Origin: Lachnospiraceae bacterium
Lineage (GTDB): Bacteria > Bacillota > Clostridia > Lachnospirales > Lachnospiraceae
Length of the DNA stretch: 48,071 nt
Assembly (NCBI GenBank): GCA_024680595.1
Contig: JAILCB010000169.1
Location: forward strand, 1 to 48,071
Reading direction: 5' to 3'
Shown here: piece by piece, positions 1-8,138 of the stretch
Position numbering within the stretch: the stretch's first letter is position 1
How the letters are laid out: the number at the start of each line of letters is the position of its first letter
Position numbers and translations under genes: made by a program
Notes under the pieces: model-generated
Seen by the model: only the letters and a program-made list of their open reading frames with translations
The model's database searches: none
Told to the model about the DNA's origin: nothing

Positions 1-905
1 CAGAATACTACCTCGATGTCGTTTCCGTGCTGGGAAAGAGCATTTCCTACCAGCTCCTGGCCCTTAACCTGATCCCACATACCAACCTGGTCATCTAAGC
101 AGTTAACCTCGAGGCCGGCATCGGTCAGAGCCTTAACGGAGAACTCGGTACGATACTTAGCATCAACGTTCTCAGGGTCACCCTCGATCATGATGTAGTC
201 GATCTTGCCATTGCCGTTCATATCGATCTTGTCAAGTCCGATATCAGCAATGATCTCGCCCTGGTATGTTCCGGACTGACGAGCGTCACATCCAACATAG
301 CAGACATCCCAATTGTTGTCTTTCCATCTCTTCTCCTCATCGGCATCGGGCTCACGGTTGATGTAAACCAGAGGGATGTTTGCGCCAACAACCTTGTCAG
401 TAACTGTTGCTGCAGAAGAAGAGTTAACCAGGTTGATGATGAGAACATCAACACCGTCAGCGATGAAGTTGTCAATCTGTCCAGACTGGGTAGCCTGATC
501 ATTAGCACCATCCACGATGGAGATATTAGCCTTGTCGAATCCGCATGATACCAGGTAGTTCTCAAGCTCTGTACGGAACAGGGTCATGAAGTTATCGGAG
601 AACTGATAGATGCAGACACCGACCTTCTTGCTAGCCAGTTCCGGGTTTGCTGTTACAGCGTCAACAGCGGCTGAAGCAGCTGTGTCCACAGCAGAAGCGG
701 CTGCATCGGCAGCAGAAGCAGCTGTGTCGGCAGCAGAAGCGGCTGTGTCGGCGGCAGAAGCGGCTGTATCAACAGCGGCACTAGCCTTTGCAGCAGCATC
801 AGTAGCCTTTTCGGCAGCAGTGTTAGCTCCACCGCCGCCGCAACCTGCCAGCAGAGATACAGACAAGGCTGCAGTCAGAAAGATACTAAGTACTTTTTTC
901 ATCAT
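1..905 (-). CDS. mglB: Galactose/glucose-binding lipoprotein, MglB family (partial)
   Basis: This is the amino-terminal 301 codons of a sugar ABC transporter substrate-binding protein; the 3-prime end lies outside the window. A signal peptide ends in the lipobox LLAGC, so the mature protein is a membrane-anchored lipoprotein. An Ala-rich heptad linker (about residues 30-85) follows. The sugar-binding fold then begins with VGVCIYQFSDNFM, and DNFM, DQATQSGQID, INLVNSS and the calcium-loop-like DMNGNGKID all match landmarks of E. coli MglB. The family binds D-galactose or D-glucose and hands it to MglA and MglC, whose genes would be expected off the left edge. Two ATG codons (905 and 902) follow a GGGAGG ribosome site; the first is used here. 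The family call is secure, the exact sugar is inferred. Confidence 0.88.
   Translation of the reverse strand, partial: MMKKVLSIFLTAALSVSLLAGCGGGGANTAAEKATDAAAKASAAVDTAASAADTAASAADTAASAADAAASAVDTAASAAVDAVTANPELASKKVGVCIYQFSDNFMTLFRTELENYLVSCGFDKANISIVDGANDQATQSGQIDNFIADGVDVLIINLVNSSSAATVTDKVVGANIPLVYINREPDADEEKRWKDNNWDVCYVGCDARQSGTYQGEIIADIGLDKIDMNGNGKIDYIMIEGDPENVDAKYRTEFSVKALTDAGLEVNCLDDQVGMWDQVKGQELVGNALSQHGNDIEVVF
663..800 (-). repeat. Imperfect 21-bp tandem repeat coding an Ala-rich heptad linker
   Basis: Inside the lipoprotein gene the unit encoding VDTAASA or ADTAASA is repeated about five times, with degenerate edges. Each unit is 21 bp and 7 residues, so every copy keeps the frame. 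The encoded stretch is almost pure Ala, Ser, Asp and Thr and separates the lipidated cysteine from the sugar-binding fold. Ordinary MglB proteins have a much shorter tether. Confidence 0.85.
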
Positions 906-1027
906 ATTCCTTTCCTCCCTTGGAAAAAAAATTATTAGAATCCGCATGAACTGTGTAATATCTACATAAAAGAAAGGCAGATATCAAAAATAATGATAAC
1001 TCAGTCCGCGAATTAACTACGCGTTCA

Positions 1028-1056
1028 ATTATAGTTTACAAATCAGTAAAAGTAAA
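1028..1056 (-). promoter_or_regulatory. Sigma-A promoter of the mglB-like gene
   Basis: On the minus strand TTTACT (1056-1051) and a perfect TATAAT (1033-1028) are 17 bp apart. This predicts a leader of roughly 115 nt before the start codon at 905. No clear cre site was found. The rest of the 906-1148 spacer is AT-rich and shows no other gene. Confidence 0.75.
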
Positions 1057-1148
1057 TACATAATTATGCTGAAATTCTGTGAAATTTTAACAGAGCGGTC
1101 ATAATGAAATAGTCATACTGCACGAATCACCTATCCAAAAGAAAAGCC

Positions 1149-3326
1149 TTAATCCTCTTCCTTTCTCACTCTAGAAGGAATCAGGCTGTCATCGACCTTT
1201 AAGTCTATCCGGCCATCTTTACCGGTGCCTGACAAATCCTTATTCTTATCAAAGACGCCCTTATCCTCTGTCCTCTTCTCCTCTCCGGTATCCCCCTGCC
1301 TTCTATCCGCCTGATGATCATCCTCTGTCTCCTCATCGGTAAAGGGCAGCTTTTCTAGAGATACAAGAGTCTCCTTCTCATCCCAAGGCTTCTCTGCTTT
1401 CTCTTCCGCACTATCCGGCTTCTCGATTTCCCCGTCCTTATCCTCCGGACTCTTTTCCGGAGGCTCCGGCAGACCCTTCTCCTCCCGGAAAATCTTCATA
1501 AATTCCTTTCCGGTAATGGTTTCCTTTTGAATCAGGAATTTTGCCAGCCGGTCCAAAAGGGGCCTATTCTCCTCTAACAGGCTCTTGGCCTTCTCATAGG
1601 CCTCTTTCAGGAGATTCATGATCTCTGTATCAATATCGGCCGCCGTCTCGTCTGAACAGTTCAGAATAGTCCTGCCGCTTAGGTAGCGGTCTTCCACCGA
1701 TTCCAGACTCATGAGGCCAAAGCGCTTACTCATGCCGTACTGGGTCACCATAGATCTGGCGATTTTAGTAGCCTTCTCAATATCATTAGCGGCTCCCGTA
1801 GTCACGGTATCGAATACAAGCTCTTCCGCCGCCCTGCCGGCCACCGTGGTCACCAGCATGGCCCTGAGCTCCGCCTCACTATTTAGATATTTCTCTTCCT
1901 CAGGCACATTCATGACATAGCCCAGGGCCCCCATGGTTCTGGGGACAATGGTAATCTTCTGAACGGGCTCCGTATTCTTCTGCAGGGCCGTGGCCAGGGC
2001 ATGTCCAATCTCATGATAGGACACAATTTTTCTCTCTTCCTTACTTAAAACCCTATCCTTCTTTTCCTTACCTACCAGGACAACCTCCACGGCATCCAAA
2101 AGATCCTTTTGGCCCACAAACTCCCTTCTGTCCTTCACGGCATTGATGGCGGCCTCATTCACCATATTGGCCAGGTCAGAACCCACAGCGCCGCTGGTAG
2201 CCAGGGCAACCTCCTCGAAATTCACGGTTTCATCAATCTTCACATCCTTGGCGTGAACCTTTAGGGTCTCAATTCTGCCTTTCAGATCCGGCTTGTCCAC
2301 AATAATCCGCCTGTCAAAGCGGCCCGGACGCAAAAGAGCCTTATCCAGGGTCTCTGGCCGGTTGGTGGCACCCAGAATGAGGATTCCCTTAGAGGGATCA
2401 AAGCCATCCATCTCTGACAGGAGCTGGTTTAAGGTCTGCTCCCTTTCATCATTCCCACCATATCTGGAATCCCTGCTCTTTCCAATGGCATCGATTTCAT
2501 CTATGAAGATAATGCAGGGGGCGTTCTTCTCCGCTTCCCGGAACAAATCCCGGACACGGGAGGCGCCTACACCCACAAACATCTCGACAAAATCCGAACC
2601 GGCCAGGGAAAAGAAGGGCACATGGGCCTCTCCTGCCACTGCCCGGGCCAGAAGAGTCTTGCCTGTTCCGGGAGGCCCCACCAGAAGGGCCCCCTTAGGT
2701 AATCTGGCCCCAATCTTCACATATTTCCCGGGATTATGAAGGAAATCCACCACCTCCTGCAGGGACTCCTTTGCCTCATCCTGTCCGGCCACATCCCGGA
2801 AGGTGACCCCTGTATCCTTTTGCACATAGACCTTGGCATTGTTTCTGCCCACACCCATAAGGCCGCCGCCGCCCATACGCCGCATGAGAAGCCATGTCAG
2901 ACCTACCACCAGAAGAATGGGGAATAAGTATCCCAGAATCCCCGACAGCAGGGCCCCGGACTTGTCAGGCACATTACTCTGGAAGTCCACCCCGGCATCC
3001 GTCAATTTCTCAGTCAGATTGGGATCCTCCACAATTCCTGTATAATAAGTCTTAGGCCCCGTAACACTGCTTCCCGCTTCCTTGGGATAGATGGTGATGC
3101 GATCCTCTTCAATCTCCACACTCTCCACCTTGTCCTCTTCCACAAGGGTCAGAAAGTGGTTATAAGTGATTTCCTGGGTATTATTCTTGGAAATCATATT
3201 GCTCATACTGCTCATGCAGAATAGGGTCACGGCAGTCGCTATAAGCATGGCGGCCAGGGTCTGCCTGTTCCTCTGCTTATTCGGCCCATCTCCTCCATTA
3301 TTATTCTGGTTATTGTTATTATTCAT
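1149..3326 (-). CDS. ftsH: ATP-dependent zinc metalloprotease FtsH
   Basis: Membrane-anchored AAA+ protease of 725 residues that extracts and degrades membrane and short-lived cytosolic proteins. An Asn-rich start is followed by TM1 (about 24-44), an extracytoplasmic domain, TM2 (about 126-148), Walker A GPPGTGKT (217-224), Walker B IIFIDEID (272-279), the arginine-finger region LLRPGRFDRR and the zinc site HEIGH (438-442), with a third-ligand Asp near 515. The motif is HEIGH where most family members have HEAGH; both zinc histidines and the catalytic Glu remain. The last 110 or so residues form a highly charged, low-complexity tail, longer than in B. subtilis FtsH. An AGGAGGG site lies 14 nt before the ATG. 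It is divergent from the ArsR gene and has its own promoter. Confidence 0.97.
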   Translation of the reverse strand: MNNNNNQNNNGGDGPNKQRNRQTLAAMLIATAVTLFCMSSMSNMISKNNTQEITYNHFLTLVEEDKVESVEIEEDRITIYPKEAGSSVTGPKTYYTGIVEDPNLTEKLTDAGVDFQSNVPDKSGALLSGILGYLFPILLVVGLTWLLMRRMGGGGLMGVGRNNAKVYVQKDTGVTFRDVAGQDEAKESLQEVVDFLHNPGKYVKIGARLPKGALLVGPPGTGKTLLARAVAGEAHVPFFSLAGSDFVEMFVGVGASRVRDLFREAEKNAPCIIFIDEIDAIGKSRDSRYGGNDEREQTLNQLLSEMDGFDPSKGILILGATNRPETLDKALLRPGRFDRRIIVDKPDLKGRIETLKVHAKDVKIDETVNFEEVALATSGAVGSDLANMVNEAAINAVKDRREFVGQKDLLDAVEVVLVGKEKKDRVLSKEERKIVSYHEIGHALATALQKNTEPVQKITIVPRTMGALGYVMNVPEEEKYLNSEAELRAMLVTTVAGRAAEELVFDTVTTGAANDIEKATKIARSMVTQYGMSKRFGLMSLESVEDRYLSGRTILNCSDETAADIDTEIMNLLKEAYEKAKSLLEENRPLLDRLAKFLIQKETITGKEFMKIFREEKGLPEPPEKSPEDKDGEIEKPDSAEEKAEKPWDEKETLVSLEKLPFTDEETEDDHQADRRQGDTGEEKRTEDKGVFDKNKDLSGTGKDGRIDLKVDDSLIPSRVRKEED

Positions 3327-3431
3327 ATTAAGAAAAAATCCCTCCTAAAAAAACAAAAACCATGCCCTGTCCGGACTCTTAGGCCCGACAGATGACAAAT
3401 CCTTCCAAAACAACTAATTCCAGACCGAATC

Positions 3432-3460
3432 ATTATAATAAGCCTTTCCTCAAAAGTAAA
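3432..3460 (-). promoter_or_regulatory. Sigma-A promoter of ftsH
   Basis: Minus-strand TTTACT (3460-3455) and TATAAT (3437-3432) are 17 bp apart, the same boxes and spacing as the mglB-like promoter. The leader of about 100 nt contains a hairpin built from CTGTC/GACAG near 3365-3392. Only four bases separate the -35 box from the divergent arsR -35, so a repressor bound for one gene could affect the other. Confidence 0.75.
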
Positions 3461-3464
3461 ATGA

Positions 3465-3494
3465 TTGACAAGAATTAAAAATGTATTGTATCGT
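3465..3494 (+). promoter_or_regulatory. Promoter of the arsR-like gene
   Basis: A consensus TTGACA (3465-3470) is followed after 18 bp by TATCGT (3489-3494), a weaker -10. An imperfect dyad (TTGTAT-CG-TATAAC) covers the -10, a plausible place for autorepression, though the arms are not well matched. Confidence 0.55.
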
Positions 3495-3545
3495 ATAACA
3501 GTTTAGAAGTCACGCTTTATTATTTCAGAAAGGATTTAGTTCCAG

Positions 3546-3830
3546 ATGCCCAATGATTCTGCAATTAAGGACATGGCGGATTTATTCAAGATTTTCGGAG
3601 ATTATACGCGCCTCCGAATCCTGTTTGCGCTTTTTCAGAAGGAAATCTGTGTGCGCGATTTGGCGGAGGCGCTTAATATGACCCAGTCTGCCGTCTCTCA
3701 TCAGCTCAAGATTCTAAAGCAGTCCAAGCTAGTTGACAGCAGACGGGAAGGAAAAACTGTATTCTATTATCTAATCGACGACCATGTGAGAACTATTATA
3801 GCCCAGGGCAGGGAGCATATTGAAGAATAG
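3546..3830 (+). CDS. ArsR/SmtB-family metalloregulator with an alpha-5 zinc site
   Basis: A 94-residue winged-helix repressor. The recognition helix region is LNMTQSAVSHQLKILK. The last helix carries Asp78, His80, His91 and Glu94, and the spacings D-x-H-x10-H-x2-E are exactly those of the SmtB alpha-5 zinc/cobalt site. The alpha-3 site of CadC/ArsR (CxC) is incomplete, because EICVRD has only one Cys. A zinc- or cobalt-responsive repressor is therefore the best inference. It stands alone: no cation-efflux gene is adjacent, ftsH is divergent and galE convergent. A GAAAGGA site lies 11 nt before the ATG. The family assignment is firm; metal and targets are inferred. Confidence 0.9.
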   Translation: MPNDSAIKDMADLFKIFGDYTRLRILFALFQKEICVRDLAEALNMTQSAVSHQLKILKQSKLVDSRREGKTVFYYLIDDHVRTIIAQGREHIEE

Positions 3831-3851
3831 CCCCCTGCCCCATATTAATTA

Positions 3852-3879
3852 GTTCAAACGCCTATATTGAACCCTTTTT
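3852..3879 (+). terminator. Terminator after arsR, also facing galE
   Basis: GTTCAA (3852-3857) pairs with TTGAAC (3867-3872) around a 9-nt loop, and a run of five T follows. The stem is short but well placed between two convergent genes. Confidence 0.6.
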
Positions 3880-3889
3880 CCGGCCGGTA

Positions 3890-4900
3890 TCAATATCCTT
3901 CCGGATTATTCTTCTGCCAGTTCCAGGAATCTCGGCACATATCCTCAATCCCCTTCTCCGCTACCCAATGGAGCTCTTTCTCTGCCAAGGCAGGACTGCA
4001 GTAGCAGGAGGCAATGTCTCCCTGACGCCTGGGCTTAATGCTGTAGGGGATTTTAATCCCATTCACCTTTTCAAAGGTCTTCACCAAATCCAAAACAGAA
4101 TATCCGTGGCCGGTTCCCAGATTACAGATAAAGGCCCCGGGCTTTTCTCTCAGCTTGTCAATGGCCTTGACATGGGCCTTGGCCAGGTCCACTACGTGCA
4201 GGTAGTCCCTGACACCCGTCCCGTCAGGAGTATCATAATCGTCCCCAAATACTCCCAGTTCCGGCAGCTTTCCTACCGCCACCTGGGTTATGAAAGGCAT
4301 GAGATTATTGGGTCTGCCGCTGGGATTTTCACCAATCCGGCCCGAGGGATGGGCCCCGATGGGATTAAAATAGCGGAGAATTACCACATTCCACTCGGGA
4401 TCCGCTTTCTGCATATCCAGGAGAATCTGCTCCTGCATCCACTTAGTCCAGCCATAGGGATTGGTGCAGGTGCCCTTGGGACAGGACTCCGTAATAGGAA
4501 TCTCGGCGGGATCGCCGTAAACCGTTGCAGAGGAGGAGAATACGAAATTCTTGGCCCCGTGCTTACGCATGACATCCAGCAGGGTCAAGGTGCCTCCTAT
4601 ATTATTATTATAATATTCCCAAGGCTTCTCTACCGATTCTCCCACTGCCTTTAAGGAAGCGAAATTGATAACCTCATGGATATCATTCTCCCCAAATATC
4701 TTCTCCAAATCCTCCCTGGACTGGATATCCGCCTTATACCACTTGACGCTCTTTCCTGTAAGCTCCTCTACCCTAGACAGAGCCTCCGGCGACGCATTGG
4801 AGAAATTATCCATTACAATTGCGTCATAGCCGTCATTCAGAAGCTCCACCAAGGTATGGGAACCGATAAATCCTGCACCACCTGTTAATAAAATTGCCAT
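3890..4900 (-). CDS. galE: UDP-glucose 4-epimerase GalE
   Basis: A 336-residue short-chain dehydrogenase-fold enzyme that interconverts UDP-glucose and UDP-galactose with bound NAD. The amino-terminal [13 protein letters not shown] is the NAD-binding Gly-rich loop, SSSATVYG carries the catalytic Ser/Thr, and Tyr and Lys of NPYGWTK complete the triad. The family tail [13 protein letters not shown] and RRQGDIA are present, and length is normal. AAAGGA lies 7 nt before the ATG. It is the last gene of the minus-strand run, below the sugar nucleotidyltransferase, so the pair probably supplies UDP-hexoses for surface glycans or the Leloir pathway. Confidence 0.96.
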   Translation of the reverse strand: MAILLTGGAGFIGSHTLVELLNDGYDAIVMDNFSNASPEALSRVEELTGKSVKWYKADIQSREDLEKIFGENDIHEVINFASLKAVGESVEKPWEYYNNNIGGTLTLLDVMRKHGAKNFVFSSSATVYGDPAEIPITESCPKGTCTNPYGWTKWMQEQILLDMQKADPEWNVVILRYFNPIGAHPSGRIGENPSGRPNNLMPFITQVAVGKLPELGVFGDDYDTPDGTGVRDYLHVVDLAKAHVKAIDKLREKPGAFICNLGTGHGYSVLDLVKTFEKVNGIKIPYSIKPRRQGDIASCYCSPALAEKELHWVAEKGIEDMCRDSWNWQKNNPEGY

Positions 4901-4982
4901 TTTTCTGTCCTTTCTATGCCAAGGCAGGGAAAATTCCTTGCTTTTCCCTCCTTAGATACAAGAGCTTTTTTACTAATCCCGG

Positions 4983-5031
4983 ATTCACCCCCACCCCTGC
5001 GGGCGGAAAAGATGGTGAATTTCCTTTATAG
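4983..5031 (-). repeat. Nested hairpin upstream of galE
   Basis: On the minus strand an outer ATTCACC/GGTGAAT stem encloses an inner CCGCCC/GGGTGG stem with a GCA loop. It sits in the 252-bp spacer between the nucleotidyltransferase stop and galE, next to a copy of repeat family 2. No U-tract follows, so it is not an ordinary terminator. No known riboswitch was recognised. Confidence 0.55.
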
Positions 5032-5051
5032 TTAAAAGCCCAAGTTCCCTA

Positions 5052-5106
5052 CTCATCCGCAAGCCGCCGGTCAGCTTTAGCCGACAAATATCATCTCGGC
5101 GGCTCT
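5052..5106 (-). repeat. Intergenic repeat family 2, copy 1
   Basis: A 55-bp block matches 27800-27854 at 48 of 55 positions with no gap. Most differences are A/G transitions. An outer CCGCCG/CGGCGG stem encloses an inner GTCAGC-TTTA-GCCGAC hairpin. It lies between the nucleotidyltransferase gene and galE. Confidence 0.8.
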
Positions 5107-5152
5107 CAGATAAACAATCTGCCTGATAATTGCAATTGCCGTCATCTATTCC

Positions 5153-6085
5153 CTAGTCCCAAAGCCTGTCCGGGTAAACTCCCTCATCCTTCAGCCTGCG
5201 GATGGAATCCATGACAAAGGGCTTATCCTCCCTATAGGTCACACCGAACCACCTGTCTGTGCTGGGCAGCACATCTACCCGGGCCTTTCCCATGTGAATC
5301 AGCCTATCCACCACCCCTGGCAGATAGCATTCCGCCTTCAGAGGATTCTCTATCTCAGAAAGCCCTGCAAAGAATTCCTTTAGGGATGTCTCCAGCTCTC
5401 CCAGAATCGTGGGCTCAAATCCCCAGAAATTCATGGAAACGGTCTCATCTCCGGTTAGGGGGGTCCAGCTTTCCCCGCCATCCTCCGAATACCGGGCGGC
5501 ATTTCCCTCTCTCTCGATACAGGTGCGCTCTTCCACACCGACCAGCTCCCCATCCGGGCCAAGTGAACAGATTCCCCGGGCCACAGAACCATTGTCTGTA
5601 AGGGTATTTCGGAGCTGAAAACCGGCCATGGCATAGCGATAAGGGCCATTCTGTCCTTTCTCCGCCGTAAGAAAGCCCCCTATCTGCCGGAATGCCTCCT
5701 GTCCATAGAAGTCATCGGCATTGATGACGGCAAAAGGGCCGTCCAGGCACTCCTTTGCAGAAAGCACGGCGTGGGCCGTTCCCCAGGGCTTAACCCTGCC
5801 CTCCGGAATGACAGTTCCTTCCGGAACCGCCTCCAGAGATTGAAAGGCATACTCTACCGGAAACTTTTTCTGAATCCGGTCTCCTACCGCCTCCTGAAAA
5901 TCTGAAAGGTTTTCCTTTTTAATAATAAATACAACCTTGCCAAATCCTGCCCGGCAGGCGTCAAATACCGAAAAATCCACGATCTTGTGGCCCGCCTCAT
6001 CTACGGGGTCAATTTGCTTTAGGCCCCCGTAACGGGAGCCCATTCCCGCTGCCATAACCACCAATGTGGGCTTCACCTTTTCCAT
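5153..6085 (-). CDS. Sugar-phosphate nucleotidyltransferase
   Basis: A 310-residue protein of the GalU/RmlA nucleotidyltransferase fold, expected to join a nucleoside triphosphate and a sugar 1-phosphate into an NDP-sugar. The signature VVMAAGMGSRYGGLKQ holds the phosphate-binding loop and activator Lys, and AVINADDFYG holds the metal-binding Asp. The 3-prime part is less familiar (a domain with WGFEPTI and DRWFGVTYREDKP). An upstream GTG (6091) is in frame, but GAGG lies 5 nt before the ATG at 6085, which is preferred. The neighbour galE suggests UDP-glucose as the product; the sugar cannot be read from sequence. Confidence 0.82.
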   Translation of the reverse strand: MEKVKPTLVVMAAGMGSRYGGLKQIDPVDEAGHKIVDFSVFDACRAGFGKVVFIIKKENLSDFQEAVGDRIQKKFPVEYAFQSLEAVPEGTVIPEGRVKPWGTAHAVLSAKECLDGPFAVINADDFYGQEAFRQIGGFLTAEKGQNGPYRYAMAGFQLRNTLTDNGSVARGICSLGPDGELVGVEERTCIEREGNAARYSEDGGESWTPLTGDETVSMNFWGFEPTILGELETSLKEFFAGLSEIENPLKAECYLPGVVDRLIHMGKARVDVLPSTDRWFGVTYREDKPFVMDSIRRLKDEGVYPDRLWD

Positions 6086-6159
6086 ATCCACCTCATTCTC
6101 TATTTCTACATTCTAAGTCTTTCCCCATATGACAAAGCAAGGCCTCATCTCAGGCCCTT

Positions 6160-6240
6160 CGATGATGGGCTGTCGCCAAGACCTTCCCGGCATGTAGGCA
6201 CGCCGATGAGGCTTTGGCTCCTAGCCTACACAAAGCCCCA
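6160..6240 (-). repeat. Intergenic repeat family 1, copy B
   Basis: Read on the plus strand, this element starts with CGATGATGGGCTG, has a GGCATG/CACGCC stem-loop and ends in the conserved box CTTTGGCTCCTAGCCTACA. The end box also closes its own hairpin (GGCTTTG with CAAAGCC at the end). It lies between the FkbH-like gene and the nucleotidyltransferase. About 60 bp align directly with copy C at 11673-11733. Confidence 0.78.
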
Positions 6241-6288
6241 CCTCGCCCGGAACACGTCCCCGAAAGGCGGAAGTCCGGTCAAATAGGT

Positions 6289-6318
6289 ATTCCTGATTTC
6301 CCATGAAATTCGGAATCT
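6289..6318 (-). terminator. Hairpin just after the FkbH-like stop codon
   Basis: On the minus strand ATTCC and ATTTC pair with GAAAT and GGAAT around a 4-nt ATGG loop, with a 2-nt internal loop. It begins 5 nt past the stop. No U-tract follows, so an mRNA 3-prime stabiliser is as likely as a terminator. Confidence 0.5.
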
Positions 6319-6322
6319 ATAG

Positions 6323-8119
6323 TCAGCAGCCGTGATTATTGACCAGATAGTAATTCTCTTCCCCGATGAAGATCTCTTCCTCCGGCACTTTGGCCAGATC
6401 ATATTCATATAATACCCGTTCGGACCCGGACAGGGGAACAAAACCCAGCTTGGCAAAGAGGCCCTCTACCATACCGTTCTTCCGAGTTCTGACATATTCT
6501 CCGATAAGTCTCTTACAGCCCATGTCCCGGGCCTCACCCGCAATCTCCCGGAAAGCAAATTGCTCTACAGACCGCTTCAGGACTCGGCAGGACATACACC
6601 AATTCTCTATAAAGCAATCCGTCTTCTCAAATCCGGCCAGATCCCCTCTCTTCAATATAATACAGGATATAACCCCGTATCTGGTGAATTTGTCCGTCAG
6701 GGATACCGCAATCAGACGGAAATCGGAATCTGCCGCCATATTCCGAATCTCGCCCTCTGTGAAACGCATGGTCCTCACGTTGAATTGATTGGACTTATTG
6801 GTGAGCTGGGTAAAGCGGCCAATCTCCGCCTCAGCTACAGGAGCGGCCTTTCCTGTCATTTGCAGGGCCTTTAGGTAGTCCCGGTAGTCAGCAAAGGAAA
6901 CAGCCAGCTCTTCCCTGGCGGCATTCTCCGCATAGGAGGATGCCCGGCTCCTGTCCTCCTCGGTGATCTCTGACCACTCAAAGGGCGAGGCCTGATCCAG
7001 GGCCCTTATATAATTCTCAGGCTCCTCCGGTACATCTATGACCTGGACCTGGGGGCAGAAGGTCTCAATAATCTCCCGCTCCACAGGATTGTCGTCAAAA
7101 AATACCAAACTGTCAATACCAATATTCAGGCGCTTGGCAATATAGGCCATATTTGAGGCCTTATCAGACCAATTGGCCACGAAGCAGGCTATATCGGAAA
7201 GCTTTAATATCATATCCGGATTCTGGCTAAAGGGCTCCTTGGCGATCTCCTCGTCATTCTTGGAATTAACGGCTAGGATAACCCCTCTGTTCTTTAGGGA
7301 GAGGACATAGCGCTGGAAAGCCCTATAGGCCTCTCCAATGGGATTATGGGGATCCAGCTCAATTCCCAGAGCCCCCTCGTCTGCCACAACCCCGCCCCAG
7401 AGAGTATTATCCAAATCCAGGACCAGGCACTTTCTGACAGTTCCCAGAAGAGGCCTTATCATCTGTGTCACTTCATGGGCCACAGGTCCCAGATAATCCA
7501 TGGAAAAACCCTGTTTTGACAGATAATAGGCAGTGTCATCAAACCAGTTTTGCTTTCCATAATAGGAGGACAGGTACTCCATATCCACTATCCTCACATT
7601 GGAAGGACGATTCCTGGTCATTTCCAGATTTAATTCCTTGAAAAGGGAAAGGCGGGAATCACCATAGGCGGCCTCCAGAGAGCCGTAAGGACGCTCTAGG
7701 GGAAGGGCTATATTAGAGCACAGAATCATGACCCCGGGGATCTGGCTGATATGGACCCTAATATTTCTGAGAAAAGCCTTAGCCTTCTCCAAATCCGCCC
7801 TGGTCTCCATAGGAAAGTCCGTATATCTCAAGAGCAGAACCACGATTTCCGGGCGGAAAGAGAATAGGGGCGAATTATTGTCCAGGGCATCCATGCTGAT
7901 TCCGCCATATTCCCCTTCATAGAGCTCCCCATTAATATGGGCCCTGTCCAGAAAAAGCCTCAGCACCCTTACAAAATGCTGAATTGAATGGCTGCCCAAA
8001 ACCGCAATTCTGGCATGCTTACCGCTGTCCTTTGCCACGGAATAGGTATCCGGTTTCTTTTCCAATTGATGCGCCATCTTTAATAGCTTTGAGATTGGTT
8101 CATTCTGCAGATTGTCCAC
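6323..8119 (-). CDS. FkbH-like HAD-IIIC phosphatase with SGNH and GNAT-like domains
   Basis: A 598-residue multidomain protein. Residues 37-220 resemble an SGNH/GDSL hydrolase-type domain (GSHS motif). The HAD core follows with catalytic DLDNT (235-239), WGGVV, AVNSKN and FFDDNPVERE. From about residue 410 a GNAT-like region ends the protein. In polyketide pathways FkbH makes glyceryl-acyl carrier protein from 1,3-bisphosphoglycerate. Related proteins also occur in surface-polysaccharide loci. No acyl carrier protein or polyketide gene is near, so the acceptor is unknown. The open frame reaches an ATG at 8149, but AAGGAGGG lies 7 nt before the GTG at 8119, which is taken as the start. A perfect hairpin precedes the site. 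Confidence 0.8.
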   Translation of the reverse strand: MDNLQNEPISKLLKMAHQLEKKPDTYSVAKDSGKHARIAVLGSHSIQHFVRVLRLFLDRAHINGELYEGEYGGISMDALDNNSPLFSFRPEIVVLLLRYTDFPMETRADLEKAKAFLRNIRVHISQIPGVMILCSNIALPLERPYGSLEAAYGDSRLSLFKELNLEMTRNRPSNVRIVDMEYLSSYYGKQNWFDDTAYYLSKQGFSMDYLGPVAHEVTQMIRPLLGTVRKCLVLDLDNTLWGGVVADEGALGIELDPHNPIGEAYRAFQRYVLSLKNRGVILAVNSKNDEEIAKEPFSQNPDMILKLSDIACFVANWSDKASNMAYIAKRLNIGIDSLVFFDDNPVEREIIETFCPQVQVIDVPEEPENYIRALDQASPFEWSEITEEDRSRASSYAENAAREELAVSFADYRDYLKALQMTGKAAPVAEAEIGRFTQLTNKSNQFNVRTMRFTEGEIRNMAADSDFRLIAVSLTDKFTRYGVISCIILKRGDLAGFEKTDCFIENWCMSCRVLKRSVEQFAFREIAGEARDMGCKRLIGEYVRTRKNGMVEGLFAKLGFVPLSGSERVLYEYDLAKVPEEEIFIGEENYYLVNNHGC

Positions 8120-8138
8120 AAAAATCCCTCCTTGCGCC

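Noticed and set aside
218-565. Minus-strand 115-codon frame
   Set aside because: It is a shadow; the lipoprotein reads across it in another frame with clear MglB motifs.
1149-1480. Frameshift at the end of ftsH
   Set aside because: The charged tail is in frame and continuous with the protease domain; no better tail was found in other frames.
2293-2739. Plus-strand 148-codon frame opposite ftsH
   Set aside because: Antisense to the FtsH AAA domain, no ribosome site, composition set by the complement of conserved codons.
3968-4654. Plus-strand 228-codon frame opposite galE
   Set aside because: Antisense to well-conserved GalE motifs; no family resemblance.
5052-5106. CRISPR-like repeat
   Set aside because: Only one copy at this place and one 22 kb away; no regular spacers or cas genes.
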